Shown piece by piece: positions 1 to 9,381 of a DNA stretch of 64,000 bases. The position numbers were made by a program, and so were the translations under genes. The stretch lies in the NCBI GenBank assembly GCA_947169185.1, contig CAMVOS010000005.1, positions 31,046 to 95,045 of the forward strand. The letters run 5' to 3'. The stretch comes from an uncultured Prevotella sp. GTDB lineage: Bacteria; Bacteroidota; Bacteroidia; Bacteroidales; Bacteroidaceae. How positions within the stretch are numbered: the stretch's first letter is position 1; every line of letters starts with the position of its first letter. The notes under the pieces are model-generated. The model was not told where the DNA came from. It ran no database searches and saw only the letters and a program-made list of their open reading frames with translations.

Positions 1-305
1 GCGGTACACCGTCTTGGACATTACCCCAATTACCTTCAGGCCTCTATTGGGATGCTTCTGACTTGGCAAAAACTGGTGTATTGCGCATTACTGATGACCC
101 CGCAGCCTCCATTAGTCTGATTGCTGGTGACACACAGATAAAGTGCGAGGTATTTACTATAGCAGGTGTATGTCTTGGTTCATTCCAAACACAGCGCAGC
201 CAGATGCGTGCCAACATTAAGAAGCTTGGCGTTGTGTCTGGAACCTATATTGTCCGGGTGACAACAGGCCGAACTACAAGTACCGAGACAGTGGTTATCC
301 GCTAA
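1..305 (+). CDS. 3' end of a secreted/surface protein with a C-terminal sorting-like domain (5' end outside window)
   Basis: Frame is open from the window edge (GTPSWTLPQLPSGLYWDASDLAKTGVLRI...); ends GTYIVRVTTGRTTSTETVVIR*, a beta-rich Bacteroidetes C-terminal tail; followed by a terminator. Confidence 0.6.
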   Translation, partial: GTPSWTLPQLPSGLYWDASDLAKTGVLRITDDPAASISLIAGDTQIKCEVFTIAGVCLGSFQTQRSQMRANIKKLGVVSGTYIVRVTTGRTTSTETVVIR

Positions 306-317
306 AAGTGTTAATTT

Positions 318-360
318 TACGGTGAATTGCATAAAAAAGGTGCAATTCACCGTATTTTTT
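318..360 (+). terminator. Rho-independent terminator
   Basis: Perfect 14-bp stem TACGGTGAATTGCA / TGCAATTCACCGTA followed by TTTTTT. Confidence 0.9.
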
Positions 361-393
361 CACCTTTTTCTTTTTCTTTTTGAAAAAAATCAT

Positions 394-401
394 TAACTTT
401 G
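394..401 (+). promoter_or_regulatory. Bacteroidetes -7 box (TAACTTTG)
   Basis: TAnnTTTG consensus upstream of the 462 ORF. Confidence 0.6.
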
Positions 402-461
402 CAGCGACTAATGAAGTATATTTGCAAATAACCATTTTTATAACTAAAACATTTTTATAGT

Positions 462-3440
462 ATGAAAAAAAGACTACTTATGCAATTGTTAGCTGTGGTC
501 TGTGTAGTAAGTGCTTACGCTTTAAACGTTGGTGACTTCATCTACTCTCCTACAGCAAAGTTTGCCGTTACTGGTGAAAACCTGGTAACAAACGGCTGCT
601 TCGATCAGGGCGATGGTTCTGAAGGATGGAGCAATCTGCAGGGCACAGCTTTGGCAGACAACTGGAAGATTTCCACCAAGCAGGGACCTAACGGTGAGAA
701 TGTCATTGAGAGCCTCTCGGCCTCTTCTGACTCTATTGCCTACCTGACTCGTTCATGGGAATTGCCTGCAGGAACTTACGCTGTATCATTCTGGATTCGT
801 GGTGCTAGCGCAGGTGAAACAACCGTGGGTGTAGTTAACAACAATGGTGACTACACAACTCCTGGTGACAATTACATCAATTTCTTCGTCGCTGTCGCAG
901 GTACAGCCTCTATTGAGACACCTATCCTGACTGGTCAGTCATTCAACACAGAATGGACACAGATTGTAGGTAATGTCACACTGGCTGAGGCTAAGTCTGT
1001 TTGCTTCGCAGCAAAGGCTGTTGCCACTGGTATTCAGATGACAGGTTTCGAGATTTACCCTGTTACTGAGGTTTACGATACCCGCATCATGCAGCGTACC
1101 ATCGACTTCATGAACACATTGATTGCTGACGAGAACCTCCCTGACAAGAGTGCATTGGAAGGCCCAATGGCAGCTCTGCTGAGCATGGTCAACGATCCTG
1201 CTGCTACTGCTGACAAGGAAGCCATGACGCAGATGATGGATTCTGAAATTGAACCTATGATTGTTCAGTTCTTTGATGACAATGCTGGTGACACCGAGTC
1301 TGGTGACTGGTCAAAACGTGCATCAATTAACTGGAATAACCTGAATAATGCTACTATTACTGGTAGCTGGAATACTTTAGGCGTTCGTTGGGGATTCTCT
1401 GCAAACGATGAGTCTTTGGAGCGTCCTGCTGGTGACGGTTATGTGCTGTCGGCAGGTATCCAGCGTAGCTACAACCTTGACCACGTAGGTACACAAGTAA
1501 CTCGTAGCGACTTACCTGCTGGCAAGTATCTTATCTATATTGAAGCTCAGGCAACAGCTGCCGCCAACAATGCTTCTCCTTATGGCACAAACGATTCTCG
1601 TCCTATTGTTGGTCCTACACTTTGGGTTGGTACAGACTCTGTGACATTGGAGAACGACACCATCAAGAGTAGCTACTGGAAGCGTTATTATCATATTGCT
1701 GAAGTGAAGGAGGGTGAGAGTGTTGAAGCTGGCTTCCTGTTCCCAACATATACTGACGGTAAGGGTGGTCGTTACAGCTTGCGTAACGCCATGTTCCGCA
1801 AGGTAGGAAGCACTACCACTCAGATTATTTATGGTCTACGTATCAATGACGTCAACAAACAGCAGGTTGAACTGAGAAACCGCATGGACAATTACCTGAA
1901 CGATGTGGCCGACAAGTACTGGGGTAAGGACTCTCTCCGTAACGCCATTGCTATTGCCACACCGCTCTATGAGAATTCTCTGACGATTGTTGCTTCTGAC
2001 GGAACAAGTACTGTTCCTGTTACTGAAGAGGGTGTTGAGCAGCTGACAGAGCTTCGCGACTCTGTACTGTTGGTACAGGTGAATCAGATGGGCCGTGCCA
2101 AGAACTGGGTCATCAACATCAATAAGATTCAGGATTCTCTGCGCGTAGCTATCAGCGATGCCAATGCTTCACTGGCCAGCGAGGGTTATGTTAAAGCTGA
2201 TGCTGGTTTGCGCACATCGCTGACAAGCGCTGTGGCTACAGGCCAAGGCCTGATTGACGGTCTTGCCGTTATCGATCCCGTTGCTGCAACCATCGAGATG
2301 AACCAGACTCATACAACAGCCAAGAACAATATCCGTCAGGCTCGTCAGGACTTTGAGATCTCTGCCGCAACACGTGCTTATCCCGCATCTATCCAGCTCA
2401 CCAATCCTGGCTTTGAGGCATGGACTACTAATACGAACTATTCTTCAGACCGTACCGTCAATGGTTGGAACTTCTTCTGCGGAACAGACATCAAGCAGTG
2501 GCAGCTCCGTCCGGGCAATGAATTTGTAAAGAGCGGTGTTATCGCCAATGCATGGCGTGGTACAACCGTAGCTCCTATGGGTAAGATGAACCAGAAGGTG
2601 ACACTGACACAGCCCGGTCTCTACGAGTATCGTGTGAAGGCTTACGCTGTTGACGACACATGGGCACAGTTTGTAGCTTGTCCTAAGAGTGGTATTGTTT
2701 ATGTTGAGGATGAAGACACTGGTGATGACGTAGGTGTTGATACTATCTACTGCCCACGCGTTTTGGTATTCTTCGGTCCTGACGGCGGTGCCGACTCTCT
2801 GGTAGTTTCTAAGAGTGTTGCCTTTGGTGGCTTCGACAATGGTGGTGGTCTGTGGAACGGCTATCGTCCTCTGAGCTACTCTGTCTTCTACAATAAGAAG
2901 ACTTCCGAGCCTGAGGTATTCGAGTTTGGCTTTGAGTCGAAGGAGAATCAGGCTGCCATTGGTGTCAACGGCTTTGGCTTTGGCGATAACGAAATCTTCT
3001 TCGTAGGTAATGAGGCTGACTATATTGCTGCTGCCGACAAGATGTTGACTGACGAGGCCGCTAAGGTTAAGGAGATGATGGCTGCACATGAAGGTGACGA
3101 CTGGATTAAGTGGAAGGTTAAGCGCTACCTCTTCGACCACTCTTATCCTGAGTATGTCACCACAAAGGCACTTTACGATTCTTCAGTACGTCCTACTACC
3201 GCCGCTGGTCTGCAGAATGCAATTCTGAGCCTGCGTGAGATGGCTTCTCTGCTCGATCCTAAGTACGAGCCCATTGAGAAGGATGCCATACCTACAGCTA
3301 TCAACATGATTGAGAACGCCAATGTACAGAGCGCATTTGCTAAGCAGGGTGTTTACAACCTGCAGGGTGTGAAGATGGATGGTAAGAACCTCTCTCGTGG
3401 TCTCTATATCATCAATGGTCGTAAGTTTGTGGTTAAGTGA
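462..3440 (+). CDS. Large secreted protein of unknown function, N-terminal carbohydrate-binding-like region, C-terminal sorting-like tail
   Basis: 992 aa; signal peptide MKKRLLMQLLAVVCVVSAYA; ends GVYNLQGVKMDGKNLSRGLYIINGRKFVVK. Confidence 0.75.
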   Translation: MKKRLLMQLLAVVCVVSAYALNVGDFIYSPTAKFAVTGENLVTNGCFDQGDGSEGWSNLQGTALADNWKISTKQGPNGENVIESLSASSDSIAYLTRSWELPAGTYAVSFWIRGASAGETTVGVVNNNGDYTTPGDNYINFFVAVAGTASIETPILTGQSFNTEWTQIVGNVTLAEAKSVCFAAKAVATGIQMTGFEIYPVTEVYDTRIMQRTIDFMNTLIADENLPDKSALEGPMAALLSMVNDPAATADKEAMTQMMDSEIEPMIVQFFDDNAGDTESGDWSKRASINWNNLNNATITGSWNTLGVRWGFSANDESLERPAGDGYVLSAGIQRSYNLDHVGTQVTRSDLPAGKYLIYIEAQATAAANNASPYGTNDSRPIVGPTLWVGTDSVTLENDTIKSSYWKRYYHIAEVKEGESVEAGFLFPTYTDGKGGRYSLRNAMFRKVGSTTTQIIYGLRINDVNKQQVELRNRMDNYLNDVADKYWGKDSLRNAIAIATPLYENSLTIVASDGTSTVPVTEEGVEQLTELRDSVLLVQVNQMGRAKNWVININKIQDSLRVAISDANASLASEGYVKADAGLRTSLTSAVATGQGLIDGLAVIDPVAATIEMNQTHTTAKNNIRQARQDFEISAATRAYPASIQLTNPGFEAWTTNTNYSSDRTVNGWNFFCGTDIKQWQLRPGNEFVKSGVIANAWRGTTVAPMGKMNQKVTLTQPGLYEYRVKAYAVDDTWAQFVACPKSGIVYVEDEDTGDDVGVDTIYCPRVLVFFGPDGGADSLVVSKSVAFGGFDNGGGLWNGYRPLSYSVFYNKKTSEPEVFEFGFESKENQAAIGVNGFGFGDNEIFFVGNEADYIAAADKMLTDEAAKVKEMMAAHEGDDWIKWKVKRYLFDHSYPEYVTTKALYDSSVRPTTAAGLQNAILSLREMASLLDPKYEPIEKDAIPTAINMIENANVQSAFAKQGVYNLQGVKMDGKNLSRGLYIINGRKFVVK

Positions 3441-3538
3441 GAATAAAGCAGAGCTCGCTCATGCTTTATCGAACGTGAACAAACTGAACAACGTTCAAGT
3501 TCGTGGTTAAGTAATTTACTACATCATCCATACTTATT

Positions 3539-3572
3539 AAGTCGGGAAGTACATGTTACTCCCCGACTTTTT
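3539..3572 (+). terminator. Rho-independent terminator
   Basis: AAGTCGGG ... CCCGACTT followed by TTT. Confidence 0.8.
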
Positions 3573-3583
3573 ATATAAAAGAT

Positions 3584-3614
3584 TTTGTGGGTTCAGAAAA
3601 AGTTCGTACCTTTG
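3584..3614 (+). promoter_or_regulatory. Promoter (TTTG, 19 bp, TACCTTTG)
   Basis: Bacteroidetes -33/-7 arrangement upstream of the ATG at 3659. Confidence 0.65.
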
Positions 3615-3658
3615 TACGCAGAAAACTAATAATTCTACTAAATAAATTATTAAAGCGT

Positions 3659-6364
3659 ATGAAAAAATTATTTACTTTAGCAATGTTGGCACTGCTAACT
3701 ACAGTGACAGCAAGCGCACAAAGCACTTTACGTAAGACATGGGACTTCCGCAATGGCTTTAGTGCAATGACTGTGAACGCCTTGAAAGGTGACCAGGAAG
3801 AGTTTGGCGACAACAAGTATTGGCGCAACTATGAAAGCGACGCCACGAAGGCTGACGAACAGCACTTCTGGTGTGCCAGCAAGGAGGCCAAGAATGCCGA
3901 TGGCTATGCCTGCACACATAATGGTGGACAGGAGAAAGTTATCAGTGAACTTGAAGGCCTGACTTTAGGATTCACAGCTGCCAAGAAATTTGTCATCACC
4001 TACAACGGCGCAACCTCTCCCAACGAGTTTGAGTCGGAAGACGGTCCTGCTATTGGCGAACCTATCCCTCACGGCAACAGCTACATTTGGCTAAATGGTA
4101 AGAAAGAAACTATCAAATTTAAGGCTGAAGTAGGACAGACCATTAAGATCGGTGTGGAGTCACATGCGGTCAACAAGTCTAAACTTGGCGAGGCTCGTGG
4201 TATTTCACTGACAGCCAATGGTGGTAGCCTTGAACTTGTAAAAGGCAAACCCGTACCAACCTACTATACAGAATGTGAATGGAATTTGACGGGAGATGCC
4301 GGTTCTGTTGCTGAGCTGACTATTCAGTCGACCAATGGTTGCCATATCTACTATATTATTGTAGGCGATGGTGACGATCCTAATGCCAATAAGACCAAAG
4401 TATCATATATTACCGCTGGCGATGCTACCGCAGAACCTGCTTATCAAGCTTTAACTGCCAACGAAAATCTTGCCGTATCAGCCATTGATGCCGCTTCGAT
4501 TACCGTAGACGCGCTGAAGGCAAACACCATCACAGTTATCAGTCCTTCCCTGCCAGCAGATAATCCAGCTGTCGCCATCTTGAAGGAAGCATTGTCATAT
4601 ACACCAATTCTGAATCTGAATGCAAATCTCTATTCTGCATGGGGATTCGGTGAAGCTTTTGATGGTGAACCTATTGCTGTTATCAAGAATCTGAAAAGTG
4701 AATTATTTAGCAGTTTTGTTGTTGATGAAGATTATATCTTGACGGACGATATTCCCTGTTTGACATTTAATGCAACAAAGGCTTCAGGTGTACAATTCTC
4801 CGAAAACAGCATCTTTGCTAAAGACGATACTTTGGCATGCAACTATGATGAAACCGCTATCATGATTCATACCCACAACCTCTATCATAATGCATATATC
4901 TATATTCCTCAGGAAGCTGTAGCAAATGCTAAGCTATTAGCTAATGTCATTGATGCTTTGAAGGGTTCAAAGAGTGAAATCACTCAGGCTCCTGCTCCAA
5001 AGATTAATCTTGAATATAAGGATCAAAAGACCAATATCTCTATGGCTATGGCTTCAAGCAGTCTGCCAATGCCACATATTTATTATACGCTGGATGGTTC
5101 TGATCCTACTATTGAGAGCACAGAATACACGGAACCTCTGACAGTTACCAGCGAGACCACTGTCAAGGCTGTGGCTATTGCTGAAGGCTACCTGCTGAGT
5201 GAGGTGAAAGAGGTCAAGGCTGAGATTTTCTCACAGCCTGCCACACCTAGCATTGCTGCTGAATACAATGATGGTGCTACCAGTGTTACTTTGAACTGCG
5301 CTACAGAAAACACGGCAATCTGGTATAACTTCTCTGAGAGTAATGATACCACTAAGTCAATGAAGTATACTGAGCCTATCCTCATTAAGGCTCCTGCTGA
5401 CTTGACAGCTTTCTCAGTTGTTAATGGCCAGGTATTCTCTGACCTGGCTACACAGCGTATTGTGGTGAAGAATGCTGTTGTTCGTCAAGATCAACTTGGC
5501 GTATTCGACGCTAATGCCGCTGACTGGCAGGAGGGTGGCAGTGCCGGCACCGTCTACTACTTCTCTTGGGGTAAGAATGGACGCAGCATCTATGATACGA
5601 CTGCTGAGCCTATCGGAACGAAGGAAGATCCAGAGACAGGAGATGTTACCAATATCTATCCTGAACATCCATACGAATACTATGTGCCTGCTACTGAAGG
5701 AAATATTTGGGAGGTCAAGTCTAAGGGGCAGGTCATGATTTGGCAGAGCATCTCTGTTGGTACTGATTTTGGTAATGGAGAAGGATACAATCCTGAGACT
5801 TCTGGTGATATCCTTACTTATGCAAAAGCAACTAATAATGACATTCAGTTTGGTGGTAAGACCAGCGGTGAACCTTGCACAGGTGCCATTCAGTCGACCA
5901 AGAAATTTACGGGTCCGTTCGATATCGTTTCCATCGTGGGTACTGCTGCCGGTGGCGACAACGTAGGACGCATGCAGCTTCAGGTGTCTACTGACAGCCT
6001 GACTTGGGAGAACCTCGGCGATGAGCTGACCACTTCAAAGGTGAAGCGTCTGTGGAAGACCTATACAACCAGCTACAATGGCACTGACGAGGTATATGTT
6101 CGTATGACTCAGGCTGGTGGTGGATCCAGCGTTCAGATCTACAATATATACATTCTGTGTGAAGGTGAGGCTTCTTTGACGCTGAAGCAGCAATACGATG
6201 CCGAATGGAAAGAATTCGTTGCTGGTATTGAGACTGTGAACCGTCAGGGCAACAAGACCATGAAGGCTGTTTACAACCTCAACGGTATGCGCCAGAATGG
6301 TTTGCAGCGTGGTCTGAACATTGTGATTATGGAAGATGGCTCCGTGAAAAAGGTTATCAAATAA
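3659..6364 (+). CDS. Secreted protein with chitobiase/beta-hexosaminidase C-terminal-like (CHB_HEX_C) repeats and C-terminal tail
   Basis: Signal peptide MKKLFTLAMLALLTTVTASAQ (start downstream of the 3587 ORF start, which overlaps the promoter); motif HIYYTLDGSDPTIESTEYTEPLTVTSETTVKAVAIAEGY. Confidence 0.75.
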   Translation: MKKLFTLAMLALLTTVTASAQSTLRKTWDFRNGFSAMTVNALKGDQEEFGDNKYWRNYESDATKADEQHFWCASKEAKNADGYACTHNGGQEKVISELEGLTLGFTAAKKFVITYNGATSPNEFESEDGPAIGEPIPHGNSYIWLNGKKETIKFKAEVGQTIKIGVESHAVNKSKLGEARGISLTANGGSLELVKGKPVPTYYTECEWNLTGDAGSVAELTIQSTNGCHIYYIIVGDGDDPNANKTKVSYITAGDATAEPAYQALTANENLAVSAIDAASITVDALKANTITVISPSLPADNPAVAILKEALSYTPILNLNANLYSAWGFGEAFDGEPIAVIKNLKSELFSSFVVDEDYILTDDIPCLTFNATKASGVQFSENSIFAKDDTLACNYDETAIMIHTHNLYHNAYIYIPQEAVANAKLLANVIDALKGSKSEITQAPAPKINLEYKDQKTNISMAMASSSLPMPHIYYTLDGSDPTIESTEYTEPLTVTSETTVKAVAIAEGYLLSEVKEVKAEIFSQPATPSIAAEYNDGATSVTLNCATENTAIWYNFSESNDTTKSMKYTEPILIKAPADLTAFSVVNGQVFSDLATQRIVVKNAVVRQDQLGVFDANAADWQEGGSAGTVYYFSWGKNGRSIYDTTAEPIGTKEDPETGDVTNIYPEHPYEYYVPATEGNIWEVKSKGQVMIWQSISVGTDFGNGEGYNPETSGDILTYAKATNNDIQFGGKTSGEPCTGAIQSTKKFTGPFDIVSIVGTAAGGDNVGRMQLQVSTDSLTWENLGDELTTSKVKRLWKTYTTSYNGTDEVYVRMTQAGGGSSVQIYNIYILCEGEASLTLKQQYDAEWKEFVAGIETVNRQGNKTMKAVYNLNGMRQNGLQRGLNIVIMEDGSVKKVIK

Positions 6365-6390
6365 GACCTATTAAAACGTTTGAGTTAACT

Positions 6391-6427
6391 AAATCGGCAC
6401 ATCACTTGGTGGTGTGCTGATTTTTTT
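6391..6427 (+). terminator. Rho-independent terminator
   Basis: AATCGGCACATCAC..GGTGTGCTGATT imperfect stem followed by a T-tract. Confidence 0.7.
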
Positions 6428-6428
6428 G

Positions 6429-6436
6429 TAATTTTG
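6429..6436 (+). promoter_or_regulatory. -7 box TAATTTTG
   Basis: Upstream of the first PL11 gene. Confidence 0.55.
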
Positions 6437-6471
6437 CCCCGTGAATATTGATATAAACAACAAGCTATAAT

Positions 6472-8796
6472 ATGAATAAACTTAGACTCTACATCCTAAC
6501 AGCATTGGCATCAGTAGCACTTTGCGGCCATGCTCAGGTTACCCCCGTGAGCCAGATGGAAAAGCTGGATCGAGGATTGGTGGCTGTTCCCACATCCACT
6601 ACAGCAAACTTCGTCAGTTGGCGACTGCTTGGTACAGACGACAAAGCCAACACGACTTTCGATCTGTTACGCAATGGAACGGTGATAGCATCGAATCTCA
6701 CCAAGACCAACTATCAGGACACTCAAGGTTCTGCCACCGCCCGATACCAAGTGGTGACCAAGGTTAATGGTACAGAAACCGAGACCTCTGCTGAGGTTAT
6801 GCCATGGGGAAAGAAATATCTGTCGCTGAAGCTCGACCGCCCAAAGGGTGGAACTATTTCCAAATGGACAAACAGCGACACTTCCGAAGGCCCTACAAGT
6901 GCCGCCTACGCCTACTACCCAAATGACATGAGTGTGGGAGATGTGGATGGCGACGGACAATATGAACTGTTCCTCAAATGGGAATCTACTCACGCTCAGG
7001 ATAACTCAAGGAGTTTAGGCTACACTGGTAACACGTTCATTGACTGTTACAAGTTGGACGGCACTCGTCTTTGGCGTCTCGACCTTGGTCCGAACATTCG
7101 CGATGGTGCTCACTACACCCAGTTCATGGTCTACGACTTCGATGGTGACGGCAAGGCTGAGATGATGTGCAAGACGGCTACCGGCTCGAAAGACGGTCAG
7201 GGCAACTATGTCAATCAGGCTGCCACCGACGCTACTATCAAAGGGCACGACAACACAAAAGATTACCGAAACTCTGGCGGTCATATTCTGCAAGGCCCAG
7301 AATACCTCACTGTATTCAACGGACTGACAGGTAAAGCCATTCATACCACCTGGTATCTGCCAGGAAGAGCAGGCTCCGGTGATACCAGCACTACGATCGA
7401 GCGTGGTGAGCAATTGGGTAAGGTGAGCACCTATCCCAACGGTTTCTGGGGTGACAACTATGGCGGACGCTCTGAGCGTTTCCTTGGTGCTGTAGCCTAT
7501 ATCAATGGTGCCGACAAGCCTGCTTGTGGCATCTTCTGCCGTGGTTATTATACCAAAGCATACGTTTGGGCTGTCAGCTTCGATGGTACCCGTCTGCATA
7601 CCGAATGGCTGCATTGTTCACCCAGTACCACACAGTGGCTGGTCTATGCATCCAAATGGGCCGAGGGACAAGCTGGTCTTACCTATACCGTTGATGGAGA
7701 CCAACTCAAGCGTATTCCTATCAAGACTGCGACTTCTAACACTGGCGGCGTTAAGAGCACTGACACCAGTGGCGGCATCGTAGGCAGCAACACGCTCTAT
7801 GGCAATGGCAACCACAACATGTCTATTGCTGATGTCGACGGTGACGGCTGCGACGAAATTCTATGGGGTGCAGGTGCCCTGAACAACGATGGCACCCTAC
7901 TCTACGCCACTGGTTACGGTCATGGCGATGCCATGCACGTAGGAAAGATGATTCCCGACCGTGAGGGCCTGCAAGTATTCGATGTACATGAGGAGAAACT
8001 GACTGCTACGCATGGTTCATGGGATTTACACGATGCACGCACTGGCGAGGTCTTGTATCATGGCGGCTCTGCTGGTGCTGACAACGGTCGTGGCATGGCT
8101 GGCGACCTGACAGGAAAAGATGGTTACGAGTTTTGGTCGAGCGATGTACGAACCCCGTATTCTGCACTGACAGGCAAGGCCACCAGCATCAAGAACTGCT
8201 CCGTCAATTTCCGCATCTACTGGGATGGCTCTTATCAAGACCAACTGCTTGATGGTTCCTATAAATACACTGATGGCAACTGGGCACAAACCTCTCATGC
8301 AGAACCAGCCATCACCAAGTGGAATGGTAGCAGTTTCTCAACGCTTCAGTCGTTCTACAGCACCACTTACAACAATGCACAGACAGCTAACTACACCAAG
8401 GCAACGCCTTGTTTGCAAGCCGACATCTTGGGTGACTGGCGCGAGGAACTCATCATGTGGAACAAGAAGGATTCTTCAGAAATTATGATCTTTACCACGT
8501 GGACGCCAACCAGCTATGCTGTTCCTACCTTGATGCATGACCATGTCTATCGTATGGGCGTAGCCTGGCAGAACACCGCTTATAACCAGCCACCTCACTT
8601 AGGATACTATCTGCCTGACTACATCAATGGTAAGATAGAGACTGGTATCAAAGAGGTAAGAAATAAGATGGAAGAAGGTATCGTTAACGTCTACGACTTG
8701 AATGGTCGCCCTGTCAACAGCAACCACAAAGGCCTTGTTATCATGCGAAGCATCATGCCTGACGGAAGCATTGTCACCCGCAAGGTCGCCAGGTAA
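6472..8796 (+). CDS. Rhamnogalacturonan lyase, PL11 family, with C-terminal sorting-like tail
   Basis: PL11 signature blocks (QMEKLDRGLVAVP, FVSWRLLGTD, DVDGDGQYELFLKWE, NIRDGAHYTQFMVYDFDGDGKAEMMCKTA, DWREELIMW, LMHDHVYRMGVAWQNTAYNQPPHLGYYLPDYI); tail VYDLNGRPV...GLVIMR. Confidence 0.93.
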   Translation: MNKLRLYILTALASVALCGHAQVTPVSQMEKLDRGLVAVPTSTTANFVSWRLLGTDDKANTTFDLLRNGTVIASNLTKTNYQDTQGSATARYQVVTKVNGTETETSAEVMPWGKKYLSLKLDRPKGGTISKWTNSDTSEGPTSAAYAYYPNDMSVGDVDGDGQYELFLKWESTHAQDNSRSLGYTGNTFIDCYKLDGTRLWRLDLGPNIRDGAHYTQFMVYDFDGDGKAEMMCKTATGSKDGQGNYVNQAATDATIKGHDNTKDYRNSGGHILQGPEYLTVFNGLTGKAIHTTWYLPGRAGSGDTSTTIERGEQLGKVSTYPNGFWGDNYGGRSERFLGAVAYINGADKPACGIFCRGYYTKAYVWAVSFDGTRLHTEWLHCSPSTTQWLVYASKWAEGQAGLTYTVDGDQLKRIPIKTATSNTGGVKSTDTSGGIVGSNTLYGNGNHNMSIADVDGDGCDEILWGAGALNNDGTLLYATGYGHGDAMHVGKMIPDREGLQVFDVHEEKLTATHGSWDLHDARTGEVLYHGGSAGADNGRGMAGDLTGKDGYEFWSSDVRTPYSALTGKATSIKNCSVNFRIYWDGSYQDQLLDGSYKYTDGNWAQTSHAEPAITKWNGSSFSTLQSFYSTTYNNAQTANYTKATPCLQADILGDWREELIMWNKKDSSEIMIFTTWTPTSYAVPTLMHDHVYRMGVAWQNTAYNQPPHLGYYLPDYINGKIETGIKEVRNKMEEGIVNVYDLNGRPVNSNHKGLVIMRSIMPDGSIVTRKVAR

Positions 8797-8867
8797 TTAT
8801 TTAGTGATTATCCTTCCTTTTTACAGAAAATAGTTGACAAACAAGCCGATTGTTGAAATATTTTATC

Positions 8868-8875
8868 TATCTTTG
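8868..8875 (+). promoter_or_regulatory. -7 box TATCTTTG
   Basis: Upstream of the 8992 ORF; immediately followed by a hairpin. Confidence 0.6.
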
Positions 8876-8991
8876 CACCGCAATTTGCCGCAGGAGTCGG
8901 CAGTTGCGGTGTATCTTTTGTAACCATAGCTATATTACTGCATCAGAGCACCGGCGCCATATTACTCCCAACTCTCAAAAAAATAAAACAG

Positions 8992-9321
8992 ATGAGAGTA
9001 ATATTGGAACCCGCCGATACGGCAGGACAGGAGAAACTGGCCGAAGCCTTGCAGGAATGTGGTATGGCTAAGTTAGAACATTGTGATGAACAGGCTGGAG
9101 AAGTCAGACAACCGTTTATTATCGGTAAGAGGCTGTGCTTCAATTTCAAACGCATCCATAAGAAGGACGTCTATCAGGCTTTTCTGGACATTTATGCACG
9201 TGGTGGCGTTGAAATGGAAAATCAGGAACTTATCATGTTCTTGGCTCGACACACCAACTTGGGCAGTGAGACCAGTATCAAGACGCTTTTCTACCGCTAC
9301 AAGCAGCATATTCACGTCTGA
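8992..9321 (+). CDS. Small conserved-type protein upstream of VapE, function unknown
   Basis: 109-aa ORF directly upstream of and co-directional with vapE. Confidence 0.6.
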   Translation: MRVILEPADTAGQEKLAEALQECGMAKLEHCDEQAGEVRQPFIIGKRLCFNFKRIHKKDVYQAFLDIYARGGVEMENQELIMFLARHTNLGSETSIKTLFYRYKQHIHV

Positions 9322-9377
9322 GTTTACAAGAGTTTACAAGTTACCGATACAACTATCAAGGTTTATCGGTAACTTTG
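9320..9377 (+). promoter_or_regulatory. vapE promoter with tandem 10-bp repeats and dyad overlapping the -7 box
   Basis: GAGTTTACAA x2 (9320-9339); inverted repeat GTTACCGATA (9340-9349) / TATCGGTAAC (9364-9373); TAACTTTG -7 box at 9370-9377. Confidence 0.65.
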
Positions 9378-9381
9378 CAGC

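Noticed and set aside
2445-3140. 231-aa minus-strand ORF inside the 992-aa gene
   Set aside because: Antisense to a well-supported ORF with signal peptide and tail; no motif.
7015-7614. 199-aa minus-strand ORF inside PL11
   Set aside because: Antisense to conserved PL11 blocks; typical shadow ORF.
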